Assembly: GCF_004194535.1 (NCBI RefSeq)
Contig: NZ_CP025781.1
Coordinates: forward strand, 496,001-560,000
From: Iodobacter fluviatilis
GTDB taxonomy: Bacteria; Pseudomonadota; Gammaproteobacteria; Burkholderiales; Chitinibacteraceae
DNA: 64,000 nt
Reading direction: 5' to 3'
Shown here: in pieces, positions 23,407 through 31,002 of the stretch
Layout: each line of letters starts with the position of its first letter
Numbering within the stretch: the first letter of the stretch is position 1
The notes under the pieces: model-generated
Told to the model about the DNA's origin: nothing
Databases searched by the model: none
Seen by the model: only the letters and a program-made list of their open reading frames with translations
Program-made: the position numbers and the translations under genes

Positions 23407-24387
23407 TTGCTGATCCTGCAACTACTCGGCTGGTATGCTTTTCGCCAACACGCTTTACTGCTGGATATGGTCACCCCAACCTTGATCTTTATTGCAACAT
23501 TCACCCTAGGCAGCTTGATGCACCACTGGCAAAGCGAGCGCAAGCAGCGCTGGATTAAACAAGCTTTTTCTCGCTACGTATCCCCTAACCGAGTCAGCCA
23601 CCTGATCGCCAACCCCGATTCAATGGCACTGGGCGGGCGGCGACAAGAATGCAGCTTTATATTTACCGACCTCGCCAATTTCACCACATTAATGGAAAAA
23701 CTCGACCCAGCCGATGCTGTGGTTCTGCTTAATGATTACCTTGATCAAATGATCGCCATTGCTTTTAAATACGAGGGTACACTAGATCGGATTGTGGGCG
23801 ATGCCTTGGCGATTATGTTTTCTGCCCCCATAACACAGACCGATCACCGGAGCCGAGCCTTAAATTGCGCACTAGAAATGGATCGTTTTGCCAGCGATTA
23901 CTCTGCCGCGCTCAACGCCAAAGGTACACCCTTTGGCCTAACACGCATCGGCATCCATTCTGGTGAAGTGATTGTGGGTAATTTTGGTGGACGCACTTTA
24001 TTTGACTACCGAGCACTGGGCGACGCCGTCAACACAGCAGCTCGTCTTGAAAGCGTAAATAAGCACCTTGGCACCACCATCTGCCTTTCGCAAGCCACCT
24101 TAAGCGGCTGCCCTCATGCAGAAGTTCGCCCCATTGGCCAGCTCATGCTTAAAGGAAAAAGCCAACCACTGCAGGTGTTTGAGCCTATCACTAGCCAGCG
24201 AGCAGCCAACTATGCGCCACTAGATCAATACTGCATGCTGTATCAAGCGATGGTCAATCAGACCGCTAGCGCAGAAGATTTTAATCAGCTAGCACTGCAA
24301 TATCCTCTGGATCCACTGCTCGCCTTGCACCTAGAAAGACTCAGCAAGGGTGAACAGGGTGATTTAATTGTCATGACGCAAAAATAA
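23407..24387 (+). CDS. Class III adenylate/guanylate cyclase catalytic part of the split CHASE2-cyclase
   Basis: 326 codons from a TTG, but the open frame extends back to 23341 and encodes the missing membrane helices, so this is most likely the continuation of the CHASE2 gene. The catalytic domain (residues ~60-240) carries the metal-binding aspartates in FIFTDLANFT and RIVGDALAIMF, and the transition-state Asn/Arg motif in LGDAVNTAARLE. It makes cAMP (or cGMP) from the nucleoside triphosphate in the cytoplasm, driven by the periplasmic CHASE2 domain. Without the frame repair the catalytic part would lack its sensor. Confidence 0.8.
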   Translation: MLILQLLGWYAFRQHALLLDMVTPTLIFIATFTLGSLMHHWQSERKQRWIKQAFSRYVSPNRVSHLIANPDSMALGGRRQECSFIFTDLANFTTLMEKLDPADAVVLLNDYLDQMIAIAFKYEGTLDRIVGDALAIMFSAPITQTDHRSRALNCALEMDRFASDYSAALNAKGTPFGLTRIGIHSGEVIVGNFGGRTLFDYRALGDAVNTAARLESVNKHLGTTICLSQATLSGCPHAEVRPIGQLMLKGKSQPLQVFEPITSQRAANYAPLDQYCMLYQAMVNQTASAEDFNQLALQYPLDPLLALHLERLSKGEQGDLIVMTQK

Positions 24388-24396
24388 TGAGGCAAA

Positions 24397-25518
24397 ATGA
24401 GTCATTCAAGAATCAACCGAATTGTTCATATCTTCAGCGAATCATTTAAGCAAATGTCAGTTGATGTACCGATGCCAGATATTGAACGACTGGCCATCTT
24501 AGTACACCGCGCAATGGAAAACACCACCCGCAAATACCACACTGCCGACCATGTGTTTCAGGTTTGCGAAGGTCTACAGCCAAGGGCACAACTTGCCGCG
24601 CTGTTTCATGACTTGGTTTACTACCAGCTTGACTGGGGCTTCCCTCAGCACACTGGCGCAATTTTAAATCATGTCTGCCAACTGAAAAACAATGAATTCA
24701 CCCTGCCAGATCCGCTCCCCAATCAACTGGTCAGCATGTGTGCGGCGCTATTTAGCTTTACGCCTAGTGGCGTACTCCCCCCTCATGGCGGAATGAACGA
24801 ATTTTTAAGCGCTGTAGTGGCCGTTACCTTACTTAAACCTTGGCTACCACTTAGCGATCTTATCGCTATTGCCGCCTGTATTGAAGCCACCATCCCATTT
24901 AGGGGCAAGGCCGCCACCCAACAGTTAGCAGAGCAAGTCCACCAACAAAGCCGCCAGCTACTTGGAATGCACGATATAGAAATCTACGGCCCCTACGTTA
25001 ATGAAGTCATGCAAGATGCCATTAACCTTAGTAACCAAGACGTCATGGGATTTGCCCAGAGCCGGCCAAGTGTGTTTTTATCCTCGACTTGGCTACTAAT
25101 AGAAGAATCAAATATCCCACTGAATGCCGTCGGGGCCTACACCCTTCAAGACTATCGTGCGGCCCTGCTGCGCATGGAAACCTTTTTGCAGAGGCTAAAA
25201 GGTGAAGCTGTCTTCCATCAGTATAAGCAGCAGCCCTCAGACGAAACTCTAAAGCTTTTACAAACTGCAGCCCGCAGCAATATCTGCTTTGCTTGCGATT
25301 TTCTAGCCATCAAACTCACCACCATTGCCATGCTTGAAGCAATTGCAATAGCAACCGGCGGCGATGGGCCAATATCGATGTTTCTGGGGATATACACCAC
25401 AGCAGTGGCAAGCCCGTACGTGCCGAAGACTACCTGCCAAAAGCCAACACCGCTGCGGATATTCATCCCGAGCTATTGCACGTTTTTGATCAAGGCCGAT
25501 CAGAAGAAACCGCGCTAG
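24397..25518 (+). CDS. HD-domain protein, N-terminal part of a split gene
   Basis: 373 codons, of which the first ~331 look genuine. An HD metal-binding pattern is visible: RKYHTADHVFQVCEG and, about 20 residues on, LAALFHDLVYYQ, as in metal-dependent HD phosphohydrolases. The gene starts 9 bp after the cyclase stop, suggesting an operon and a link to nucleotide signalling (inference). After the GGGG run at 25386-25389 the last ~42 codons are out of frame. Adding one G gives GGDGPISMFLG-DIHHSSGKPVRAEDYLPKA and joins the next ORF to make 459 residues. Confidence 0.75.
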   Translation: MSHSRINRIVHIFSESFKQMSVDVPMPDIERLAILVHRAMENTTRKYHTADHVFQVCEGLQPRAQLAALFHDLVYYQLDWGFPQHTGAILNHVCQLKNNEFTLPDPLPNQLVSMCAALFSFTPSGVLPPHGGMNEFLSAVVAVTLLKPWLPLSDLIAIAACIEATIPFRGKAATQQLAEQVHQQSRQLLGMHDIEIYGPYVNEVMQDAINLSNQDVMGFAQSRPSVFLSSTWLLIEESNIPLNAVGAYTLQDYRAALLRMETFLQRLKGEAVFHQYKQQPSDETLKLLQTAARSNICFACDFLAIKLTTIAMLEAIAIATGGDGPISMFLGIYTTAVASPYVPKTTCQKPTPLRIFIPSYCTFLIKADQKKPR

Positions 25519-25775
25519 ACCTAAACGCCTCTCCAGTTACGGCCTTCCTTTACCGCAGCCTAGGCCATCAGGGCACCTTGCAAGCGTGGTGTGAAGCGCA
25601 AAAAATGTTTAATGGTGAACTATCGCCTCAAATGTTTCTTAAAAACCTAGACCCAGTGCTCGTCACATCCATGATCACTGCCTGTATGCAAATTGCTTTA
25701 TCAAGGCAAGCGGCCCTAGAGGCATTACAAAACCACCTACTCCCCCCTCAAGCCATCCCGCTTGGTAGAGCATAA
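25476..25775 (+). CDS. C-terminal part of the split HD-domain protein
   Basis: 99 codons from an internal ATG. The open frame reaches back to the GGGG run at 25386-25389 and is continuous with the upstream HD gene once one G is added. No ribosome site of its own is convincing. It should be read as the C-terminus of the preceding gene, function unassigned. Confidence 0.65.
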   Translation: MHVFDQGRSEETALDLNASPVTAFLYRSLGHQGTLQAWCEAQKMFNGELSPQMFLKNLDPVLVTSMITACMQIALSRQAALEALQNHLLPPQAIPLGRA

Positions 25776-25940
25776 GGGAGTTATTACTTTAAACAGCAAG
25801 GCTCACCCGTCAAAAATAATTATCAAAGTAAACATAGGGGCGCGGCTTGCTGCGCTCTGCTCTCAATGGGAAGCAGCGAGCAGCACCCTAAGTTATTTTC
25901 ATCTGCTTTTTATTTACAGAGAAATATCAGTAATTAAAAA

Positions 25941-25993
25941 ACCTTGTTTTTCTCCATGTGCTCCGTGTATTTTTTAGCTCTGTGTCTACAGAT
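25941..25993. repeat. Half copy of the CACAGAG-type palindromic repeat
   Basis: The right arm only: TTTTTCTCCATGTGCTCCGTG ... CTCTGTGTCTACAGA matches the right half of the copies between the hut genes. I find no matching left arm upstream in the 25776-25940 gap, which holds nothing else I can name. Confidence 0.6.
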
Positions 25994-26027
25994 CATTTGG
26001 CTGTTAAAGCGGGTTTATTCTGCCCAC

Positions 26028-26498
26028 TCACAACGCCAAATACGTCTCGAACTTGCTTCTAAACATCGAAAAGAAGCTTCTTACATTGCGGATATTCGAT
26101 TGGGTGGCAAACAGGCGGTGGGCTAGCTGGTGGTAGGCGGTCATATCCGCCACCTGAATAATCAGCACAAAATCCGGCCCTGGCGAAACGCGATAGCATT
26201 GCTGCACGGTTTTTTCTGCTGCGGCAAGCTGCTCAAACTCCTGCATCTTTTCTGATGTTTGCACATCCAGCGTAATTTCAACGATGGCGGTTAAGCCTGC
26301 GCCGACTTTTTCTGGCGCTAAAATCGCCACTTGCTTGGCAATCACGCCTGTATCCATTAAGCGTTTTACGCGGCGCAAGCACGTGGGCGGCGAGGCGTGT
26401 ACCTTGGCGGCCAAGTCTTGATTACTTAAAGAAGAGTCTTGCTGTAATTGTTGCAAGATGCGCTTATCCAGCTCATCTAATACCGTTATTGATGTCAT
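26028..26498 (-). CDS. Lrp/AsnC-family transcriptional regulator
   Basis: 156 residues. N-terminal helix-turn-helix (LDELDKRILQQLQQDSSLSNQDLAAKVHASPPTCLRRVKRLMDTGVI) and a C-terminal RAM ligand-binding domain (VQQCYRVSPGPDFVLIIQVADMTAYHQLAHRLF). The family binds amino acids as octamers or hexadecamers. It is divergent from glmS with a 152-bp AT-rich gap that must hold both promoters. Control of glmS or of a distant amino-acid gene is possible, unproven. Confidence 0.9.
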   Translation of the reverse strand: MTSITVLDELDKRILQQLQQDSSLSNQDLAAKVHASPPTCLRRVKRLMDTGVIAKQVAILAPEKVGAGLTAIVEITLDVQTSEKMQEFEQLAAAEKTVQQCYRVSPGPDFVLIIQVADMTAYHQLAHRLFATQSNIRNVRSFFSMFRSKFETYLAL

Positions 26499-26650
26499 AA
26501 AAATTCATAATTATTGTAAATATGAAATAAAAATTCACACAAATGAATAGTTACCTATTTATTTCATAATACATTAAATTTTGAAAGATATATTCACACC
26601 AAACCCTTTAGCATGGCTGCATTCCTATAAATATTCCTTCCGAGGTTGCT

Positions 26651-28468
26651 ATGTGCGGTATTGTCGGTGCAGTTGCCCAGCGTAATATCACCCCTATTTT
26701 GCTTGAAGGGCTTAAACGGCTTGAATACCGTGGCTACGATTCCTGCGGCGTGGCCTTGCATGTGGATGGCAAGCTGCAACGCTCGCGCAGCACCTCCCGC
26801 GTGACCGAGCTGCAAGCGCAAATCGATCAAACTGGTTTAGCAGGCTTTACCGGCATTGCCCACACCCGCTGGGCCACCCACGGCGTGCCTTCTTCCGCCA
26901 ACGCTCACCCGCATTTCTCGCGTGAGCGGATTGCACTGGTGCACAACGGCATTATCGAAAACCATGAAGAGCTGCGCGCCGAGCTGACCGTCGCTGGCTA
27001 TGTATTTGAAAGCCAAACCGATACAGAAGTGATCGCGCATCTGATCGATCATCTTTATCAAGGCGATTTATTTGAAACCGTACAGCAAGCGGTCAAACGC
27101 TTAACTGGCGCTTTTGCCATCGCCGTATTCTGCCGCGACGAGCCACACCGCGTGGTGGGCGCACGTTTAGGTTCACCCCTGATTGTGGGTGTGGGCAAAG
27201 GCGAAAACTTTATTGCCTCTGATGCGATGGCTTTATCGGGCACTACCGACCAGATTATTTATCTGGAAGAAGGCGATGTGGTTGATCTGCAATTACAAAA
27301 ATGTTGGATTGTAGACAGCCAAGGCACTTCGGTGCAGCGCGAGATTCGCACCGTGCACGCCCATAGCGGCGGTGCCGAGCTGGGCCCTTACCGCCATTAC
27401 ATGCAAAAAGAGATTTTTGAGCAGCCACGCGCCATTGCCGACACCTTAGAAAATGTCACCAATATCATGCCAGAGCTATTTGGCGACAAAGCCTACGGTA
27501 TTTTTAAAGACATTGATTCGGTACTGATTCTGGCCTGCGGCACCAGCTACTACGCAGGGCTCACCGCCAAATACTGGATTGAATCCATCGCCAAAATTAC
27601 GGTAAATGTAGAAATCGCCAGCGAATACCGCTATCGCGATAGCGTGCCTAATCCTAAAAGCTTGGTCGTCACCATCAGCCAAAGCGGCGAAACCGCCGAC
27701 ACCCTTGCCGCACTAAAACACGCCCGTAATCTAGGCATGCTGCACACGCTTACCATCTGCAATGTGGCCACCAGCGCCATGGTGCGCGAATGCGAGCTGG
27801 CCTATATCACCCATGCAGGGGTAGAAGTCGGCGTGGCCTCCACCAAAGCCTTTACCACCCAATTGGCCGCGCTATTCTTACTGGCACTATCTTTAGCGCA
27901 AATCAAAGGCAGGCTCAGCGACGAGCAAGAAGCCGAACACATCAAAGCCATGCGCCACCTGCCAGTTGCCATCAGCGCTGTGCTCGCACTAGAGCCGCAA
28001 ATCATTGCATGGGCCGAGCAATTTGCAGTAAAAGAAAACGCCCTCTTCCTAGGCCGTGGCCTGCACTACCCGATCGCCCTAGAAGGCGCGTTAAAGCTAA
28101 AAGAAATTTCCTATATCCACGCCGAAGCCTACCCCGCAGGCGAGCTAAAACACGGCCCGCTGGCGCTGGTGACCAAAGAAATGCCCGTCGTTACCGTAGC
28201 CCCTAACGACACCCTGATCGAAAAACTAAAATCCAATATGCAAGAAGTACGCGCCCGCGGCGGCGAGCTATACGTATTTGCCGACGCCGATTCGCGCATC
28301 ACCGCCAGCGAAGGCGTCCACGTCATCCGCCTGCCCGAACACTACGGCCTACTCTCCCCCATCCTGCATACCGTGCCCTTACAACTACTGGCCTATCACA
28401 CGGCACTGGCGCGTGGGACGGATGTAGATAAGCCGAGGAATTTAGCGAAGAGCGTGACGGTGGAGTGA
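26651..28468 (+). CDS. glmS: Glutamine-fructose-6-phosphate aminotransferase (isomerizing)
   Basis: 605 residues. It makes glucosamine-6-phosphate from fructose-6-phosphate and glutamine (EC 2.6.1.16), the entry to UDP-GlcNAc for peptidoglycan and LPS. N-terminal glutaminase: catalytic Cys2 in [24 protein letters not shown]. Two SIS domains: [20 protein letters not shown], and [29 protein letters not shown]. It ends in the conserved [11 protein letters not shown]. The ribosome site GAGG precedes the ATG. It is not beside glmU here. Confidence 0.96.
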   Translation: MCGIVGAVAQRNITPILLEGLKRLEYRGYDSCGVALHVDGKLQRSRSTSRVTELQAQIDQTGLAGFTGIAHTRWATHGVPSSANAHPHFSRERIALVHNGIIENHEELRAELTVAGYVFESQTDTEVIAHLIDHLYQGDLFETVQQAVKRLTGAFAIAVFCRDEPHRVVGARLGSPLIVGVGKGENFIASDAMALSGTTDQIIYLEEGDVVDLQLQKCWIVDSQGTSVQREIRTVHAHSGGAELGPYRHYMQKEIFEQPRAIADTLENVTNIMPELFGDKAYGIFKDIDSVLILACGTSYYAGLTAKYWIESIAKITVNVEIASEYRYRDSVPNPKSLVVTISQSGETADTLAALKHARNLGMLHTLTICNVATSAMVRECELAYITHAGVEVGVASTKAFTTQLAALFLLALSLAQIKGRLSDEQEAEHIKAMRHLPVAISAVLALEPQIIAWAEQFAVKENALFLGRGLHYPIALEGALKLKEISYIHAEAYPAGELKHGPLALVTKEMPVVTVAPNDTLIEKLKSNMQEVRARGGELYVFADADSRITASEGVHVIRLPEHYGLLSPILHTVPLQLLAYHTALARGTDVDKPRNLAKSVTVE

Positions 28469-28502
28469 GGGGGTAGTTAGTTAATTTTTTTATTCCGACC
28501 TA

Positions 28503-28552
28503 TTAAAGTCGTAACTTGGCAATTAAAGTCGTGAATTGTCTAATATAGTCGT
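28503..28552. repeat. Three 20-bp-spaced direct repeats (TTAAAGTCGT), possible transposon end
   Basis: TTAAAGTCGT begins at 28503 and 28523, and a variant, ATATAGTCGT, at 28543, exactly 20 bp apart. A further AAGTCGT lies at 28601. Phased repeats of this length are typical of transposase binding sites at the ends of IS21- or Tn7-like elements. No matching transposase gene is in the window. Confidence 0.45.
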
Positions 28553-28570
28553 GAAATAGAATCCAGCAAA

Positions 28571-28597
28571 AATGCCCCTTGCAAAGAAGGGGCATTT
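28571..28597. terminator. Terminator downstream of glmS
   Basis: AATGCCCCTT, six-base loop, AAGGGGCATT, then TTAT: a perfect 10-bp stem with flanking A and T runs, usable in both directions. It lies 102 bp after the glmS stop. The remaining gap up to 28775 holds no gene I can support. Confidence 0.8.
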
Positions 28598-28775
28598 TAT
28601 AAGTCGTAAAAATAGCTTACAAAAGCTGCTCTGGGGTTGCATTGATCTAAATTGGCACTTTCGCGGCGAGAACAGATCAGCACTAATCAGTGCTATAGAT
28701 GCTGCTCAAGTGTCAAACTAGAACGAGTACCTTTCAACTGGGTTTTGGCTTTTATAGTTGCGCCAGTGAGGAGGA

Positions 28776-29280
28776 TTATCCCAAGCAAACTGTCGGCAAA
28801 TTTTGCTGTGTTTTATTAAAATAACGCCGCTCACCATCCTGCGCCATTATCGCAAGCACCTTGGCAAAGCCGCAGCCCGCATTGCGCACTAAACTTTCAA
28901 GCTGTTGCAACGGAACACCGAATACCATTGCGGATTCAATCAGTGATTTTTCTTCCAGATAAAATGCGATCGCAGCTTGCTGCAAATTGAGATGACTCCG
29001 GCCACTAAAGTTTGGCAAACCAAGAGTTTGCAGACGTTGTCGTACAACAAAGTCATTGATCTGCGGAAACTGTTCTGCTGTAGCTCGATAATCGCCTCCC
29101 GTCGCAGCATAACGTTTGATCAATTCGTTTTTGCTAATGTTGACGGATTTTCGGTGGCTTACCATCAGCTCTGCTTCACTGTTGTTTTCGAGTGCGAACA
29201 TAGCTTGATCAAATGTTTCGAACAAGACACTAGCAGCGATTAAGTAAGCTACCGTATTAGATGAATTAGTCTGGCAGTAC
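28776..29280 (-). pseudogene. Gene truncated at its 5' end by an IS3-family element; function unknown
   Basis: About 168 codons remain, ending at 28776. The frame stays open for 122 bp into the IS, but that part is just the antisense end of the transposon. The genuine part contains two helix-turn-helix-like stretches, ELIKRYAATGGDYRATAEQFPQINDFVVRQRLQTLGLP and LQQAAIAFYLEEKSLIESAMVFGVPLQQLESLVRNAG, suggesting DNA binding. I do not recognise the family. An internal ATG (MFALENNSEAEL) could give a shorter product. The 5' part of the gene is not found on the other side of the IS. Confidence 0.5.
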
Positions 29281-29319
29281 TGAATCGCACCGGGTTTCGC
29301 GGAGGCTGTTTGGTTTGAG

Positions 29320-30231
29320 TCAGACCAACATGGCCTGCTCGCTTTGATTACGATAATAATTTGCTTCTGCTTCCGCAGGTGGGATATGACCAATCGACCC
29401 AAGCAAACGATGGTGATTGAACCACGAAACCCATTCTAATGTCGCTAGCTCCACAGATTCTAGGCTTTTCCAAGGCCCCAAACGATGAATCACTTCCGCT
29501 TTGTAGAGTCCGTTAATCGTCTCAGCGAGTGCATTGTCGTAACTGTCGCCGGTCGTACCAACCGATGGCTCGATGCCTGCTTCAGTCAATCGCTCGGTAT
29601 ATCTAATCGATACATACTGCGATCCACGGTCGCTGTGATGAATCAGCGCTTCTCGCTCCGGTTGCCGCGCCCAAAGGGCTTGCTCTAACGCATCCAGCAC
29701 AAACTCGGTTTGCATATTGCGACTCACTCGCCAGCCCACGATATACCGAGCGAATACATCAATCACAAACGCCACATACACGAAGCCTTGCCAAGTCGAT
29801 ACGTAGGTAAAATCCGAAACCCAGAGCTGATTCGGTCGTTCGGCGACAAATTGTCGGTTCACATGATCGAGTGGGCAAGCAACGGCAGGGTCTGGGCGTG
29901 TCGTGCGCACCGCTTTACCACGCGATATTCCGCGCAAACCTAGGCTGCGCATCAAACGCTCAACGGTACACCGCGCCACAAGATGCCCATCGCGCTTGAG
30001 TTGCCGCCAGACTTTGACGGCACCATACACCTGATGATTCTCTTGCCAGACGCGCGTAACTTCACCGCTCAGTTGCTCGTCACGAATGGCACGTTGGCAA
30101 CGTAACGCGGGATTGCGCTGTCGAGCGACATAACGTCGATAGGCAGACGGAGCGACCTGTAACAGTTTGCAGATCGGCTCGACCCCGTGCTGACCACGAT
30201 GGGAATCGATGAATGACCTTACGATTTCAAG
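29320..30231 (-). CDS. IS3-family transposase OrfB (DDE integrase domain)
   Basis: About 303 residues read from the overlap with orfA. It has the HTH_21-type N-terminus ([30 protein letters not shown]) and the rve catalytic core: D in [12 protein letters not shown] in [12 protein letters not shown] and E in [15 protein letters not shown] (the DDE triad). There is no obvious independent start codon. Production as an OrfAB fusion by -1 frameshifting near the end of orfA is expected for this family. A GTG-initiated reading from 30030 would omit the N-terminal domain. Confidence 0.85.
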   Translation of the reverse strand, partial: LEIVRSFIDSHRGQHGVEPICKLLQVAPSAYRRYVARQRNPALRCQRAIRDEQLSGEVTRVWQENHQVYGAVKVWRQLKRDGHLVARCTVERLMRSLGLRGISRGKAVRTTRPDPAVACPLDHVNRQFVAERPNQLWVSDFTYVSTWQGFVYVAFVIDVFARYIVGWRVSRNMQTEFVLDALEQALWARQPEREALIHHSDRGSQYVSIRYTERLTEAGIEPSVGTTGDSYDNALAETINGLYKAEVIHRLGPWKSLESVELATLEWVSWFNHHRLLGSIGHIPPAEAEANYYRNQSEQAMLV

Positions 30232-30539
30232 CGGCGGTCGAGCTCCGCCTGTGCGAAATACGCGCTGGCTAGGCGCAGAATTTCATTGGCCTTTTTAAGT
30301 TCGCGTACTTCTCGTTCCAGCGCTTTGATTCGTTCGTTCTCTGCTGAATTTTTGTTGGCTTGAACGGTATCGCCGCCTTGTCGACGGCACCATGTGCGCA
30401 GTGTTTCGGGCGTGCAGCCTATTTTGCTGGCAATTGAAACGAGGGTAGCCCATTCGGATGGGTATTCAGCAAGGTGTTCAATGACCATGCGAACTGCTCG
30501 TTCACGGACTTCGGGGGAAAAGTGAGTTGATTTCTTCAT
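30219..30539 (-). CDS. IS3-family transposase OrfA (helix-turn-helix subunit)
   Basis: 106 residues. An HTH_Tnp_1 domain ([46 protein letters not shown]) is followed by a leucine-zipper-like helix ([35 protein letters not shown]). This is the classic IS51/IS629-type OrfA. It overlaps orfB by 13 bp in the -1 frame. Confidence 0.9.
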   Translation of the reverse strand: MKKSTHFSPEVRERAVRMVIEHLAEYPSEWATLVSIASKIGCTPETLRTWCRRQGGDTVQANKNSAENERIKALEREVRELKKANEILRLASAYFAQAELDRRLKS

Positions 30540-30624
30540 GGTGCCATTCTCTCAAGAATTGGAGCCTCCGCGAAACCCGGTGCAATTCACTCCCCTCTAT
30601 TTAATTTCAAACCTAATAACGAAA

Positions 30625-30999
30625 TTAATTTATAAAAGGAAAAGTTTTTTCATACAATATTCTTACGTTAGGCAACGCTAACAACGCTTCTTTTGCATCA
30701 GCAATAGTTCCTGGCGGATCATAAACGGGACGACCTCTCTCAATAGCAATCCCATACAACGCCAAATCCTCTTTATCCGAACACTCCCAAGATGGAACAA
30801 AGCCCAAAACATTGAAGACATTCATGATTGGTTGATCATAATCCAACAAATCAAAAATATAATCGGGCCTTTCATTGTCAGGTAATATTTCTACAACATA
30901 TGCAGCCCACTGCTTAAGCTCATCAACGCTAATTGCAGAGGTAAACAAACACTGAATAACGAAGCCAATGTCTTTATTTTTTTCTTTTGTTATGTCCAA
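30625..30999 (-). CDS. Putative immunity protein of the orphan CdiA-CT module
   Basis: 124 residues, TTG start 3 bp after the stop of the orphan toxin gene, which is the standard place for a CDI immunity gene. The protein is acidic and soluble (DELKQWAAYVVEILPDNERPDYIFDLLDYDQP...). No family is recognised with confidence. The assignment rests on position: it directly follows a WHH-type nuclease toxin. The gene ends 36 bp before the IS3 element. Confidence 0.65.
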   Translation of the reverse strand: MDITKEKNKDIGFVIQCLFTSAISVDELKQWAAYVVEILPDNERPDYIFDLLDYDQPIMNVFNVLGFVPSWECSDKEDLALYGIAIERGRPVYDPPGTIADAKEALLALPNVRILYEKTFPFIN

Positions 31000-31002
31000 A
31001 AT

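Larger units (their letters stand above)
29281..30589 (-). mobile_element. IS3-family insertion sequence (IS51/IS629-like), 1,309 bp
   Basis: Bounded by 27-bp terminal inverted repeats (29281-29307 and 30563-30589) with one mismatch, beginning TGAA and containing GCACCGGGTTTCGCGGAGGCT-like sequence. It contains overlapping orfA and orfB. The flanks GTAC (left) and CTCC (right) do not show a 3- or 4-bp target duplication, so the element was probably involved in a deletion or recombination after insertion. It separates the CDI orphan module from the glmS side. Confidence 0.85.
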
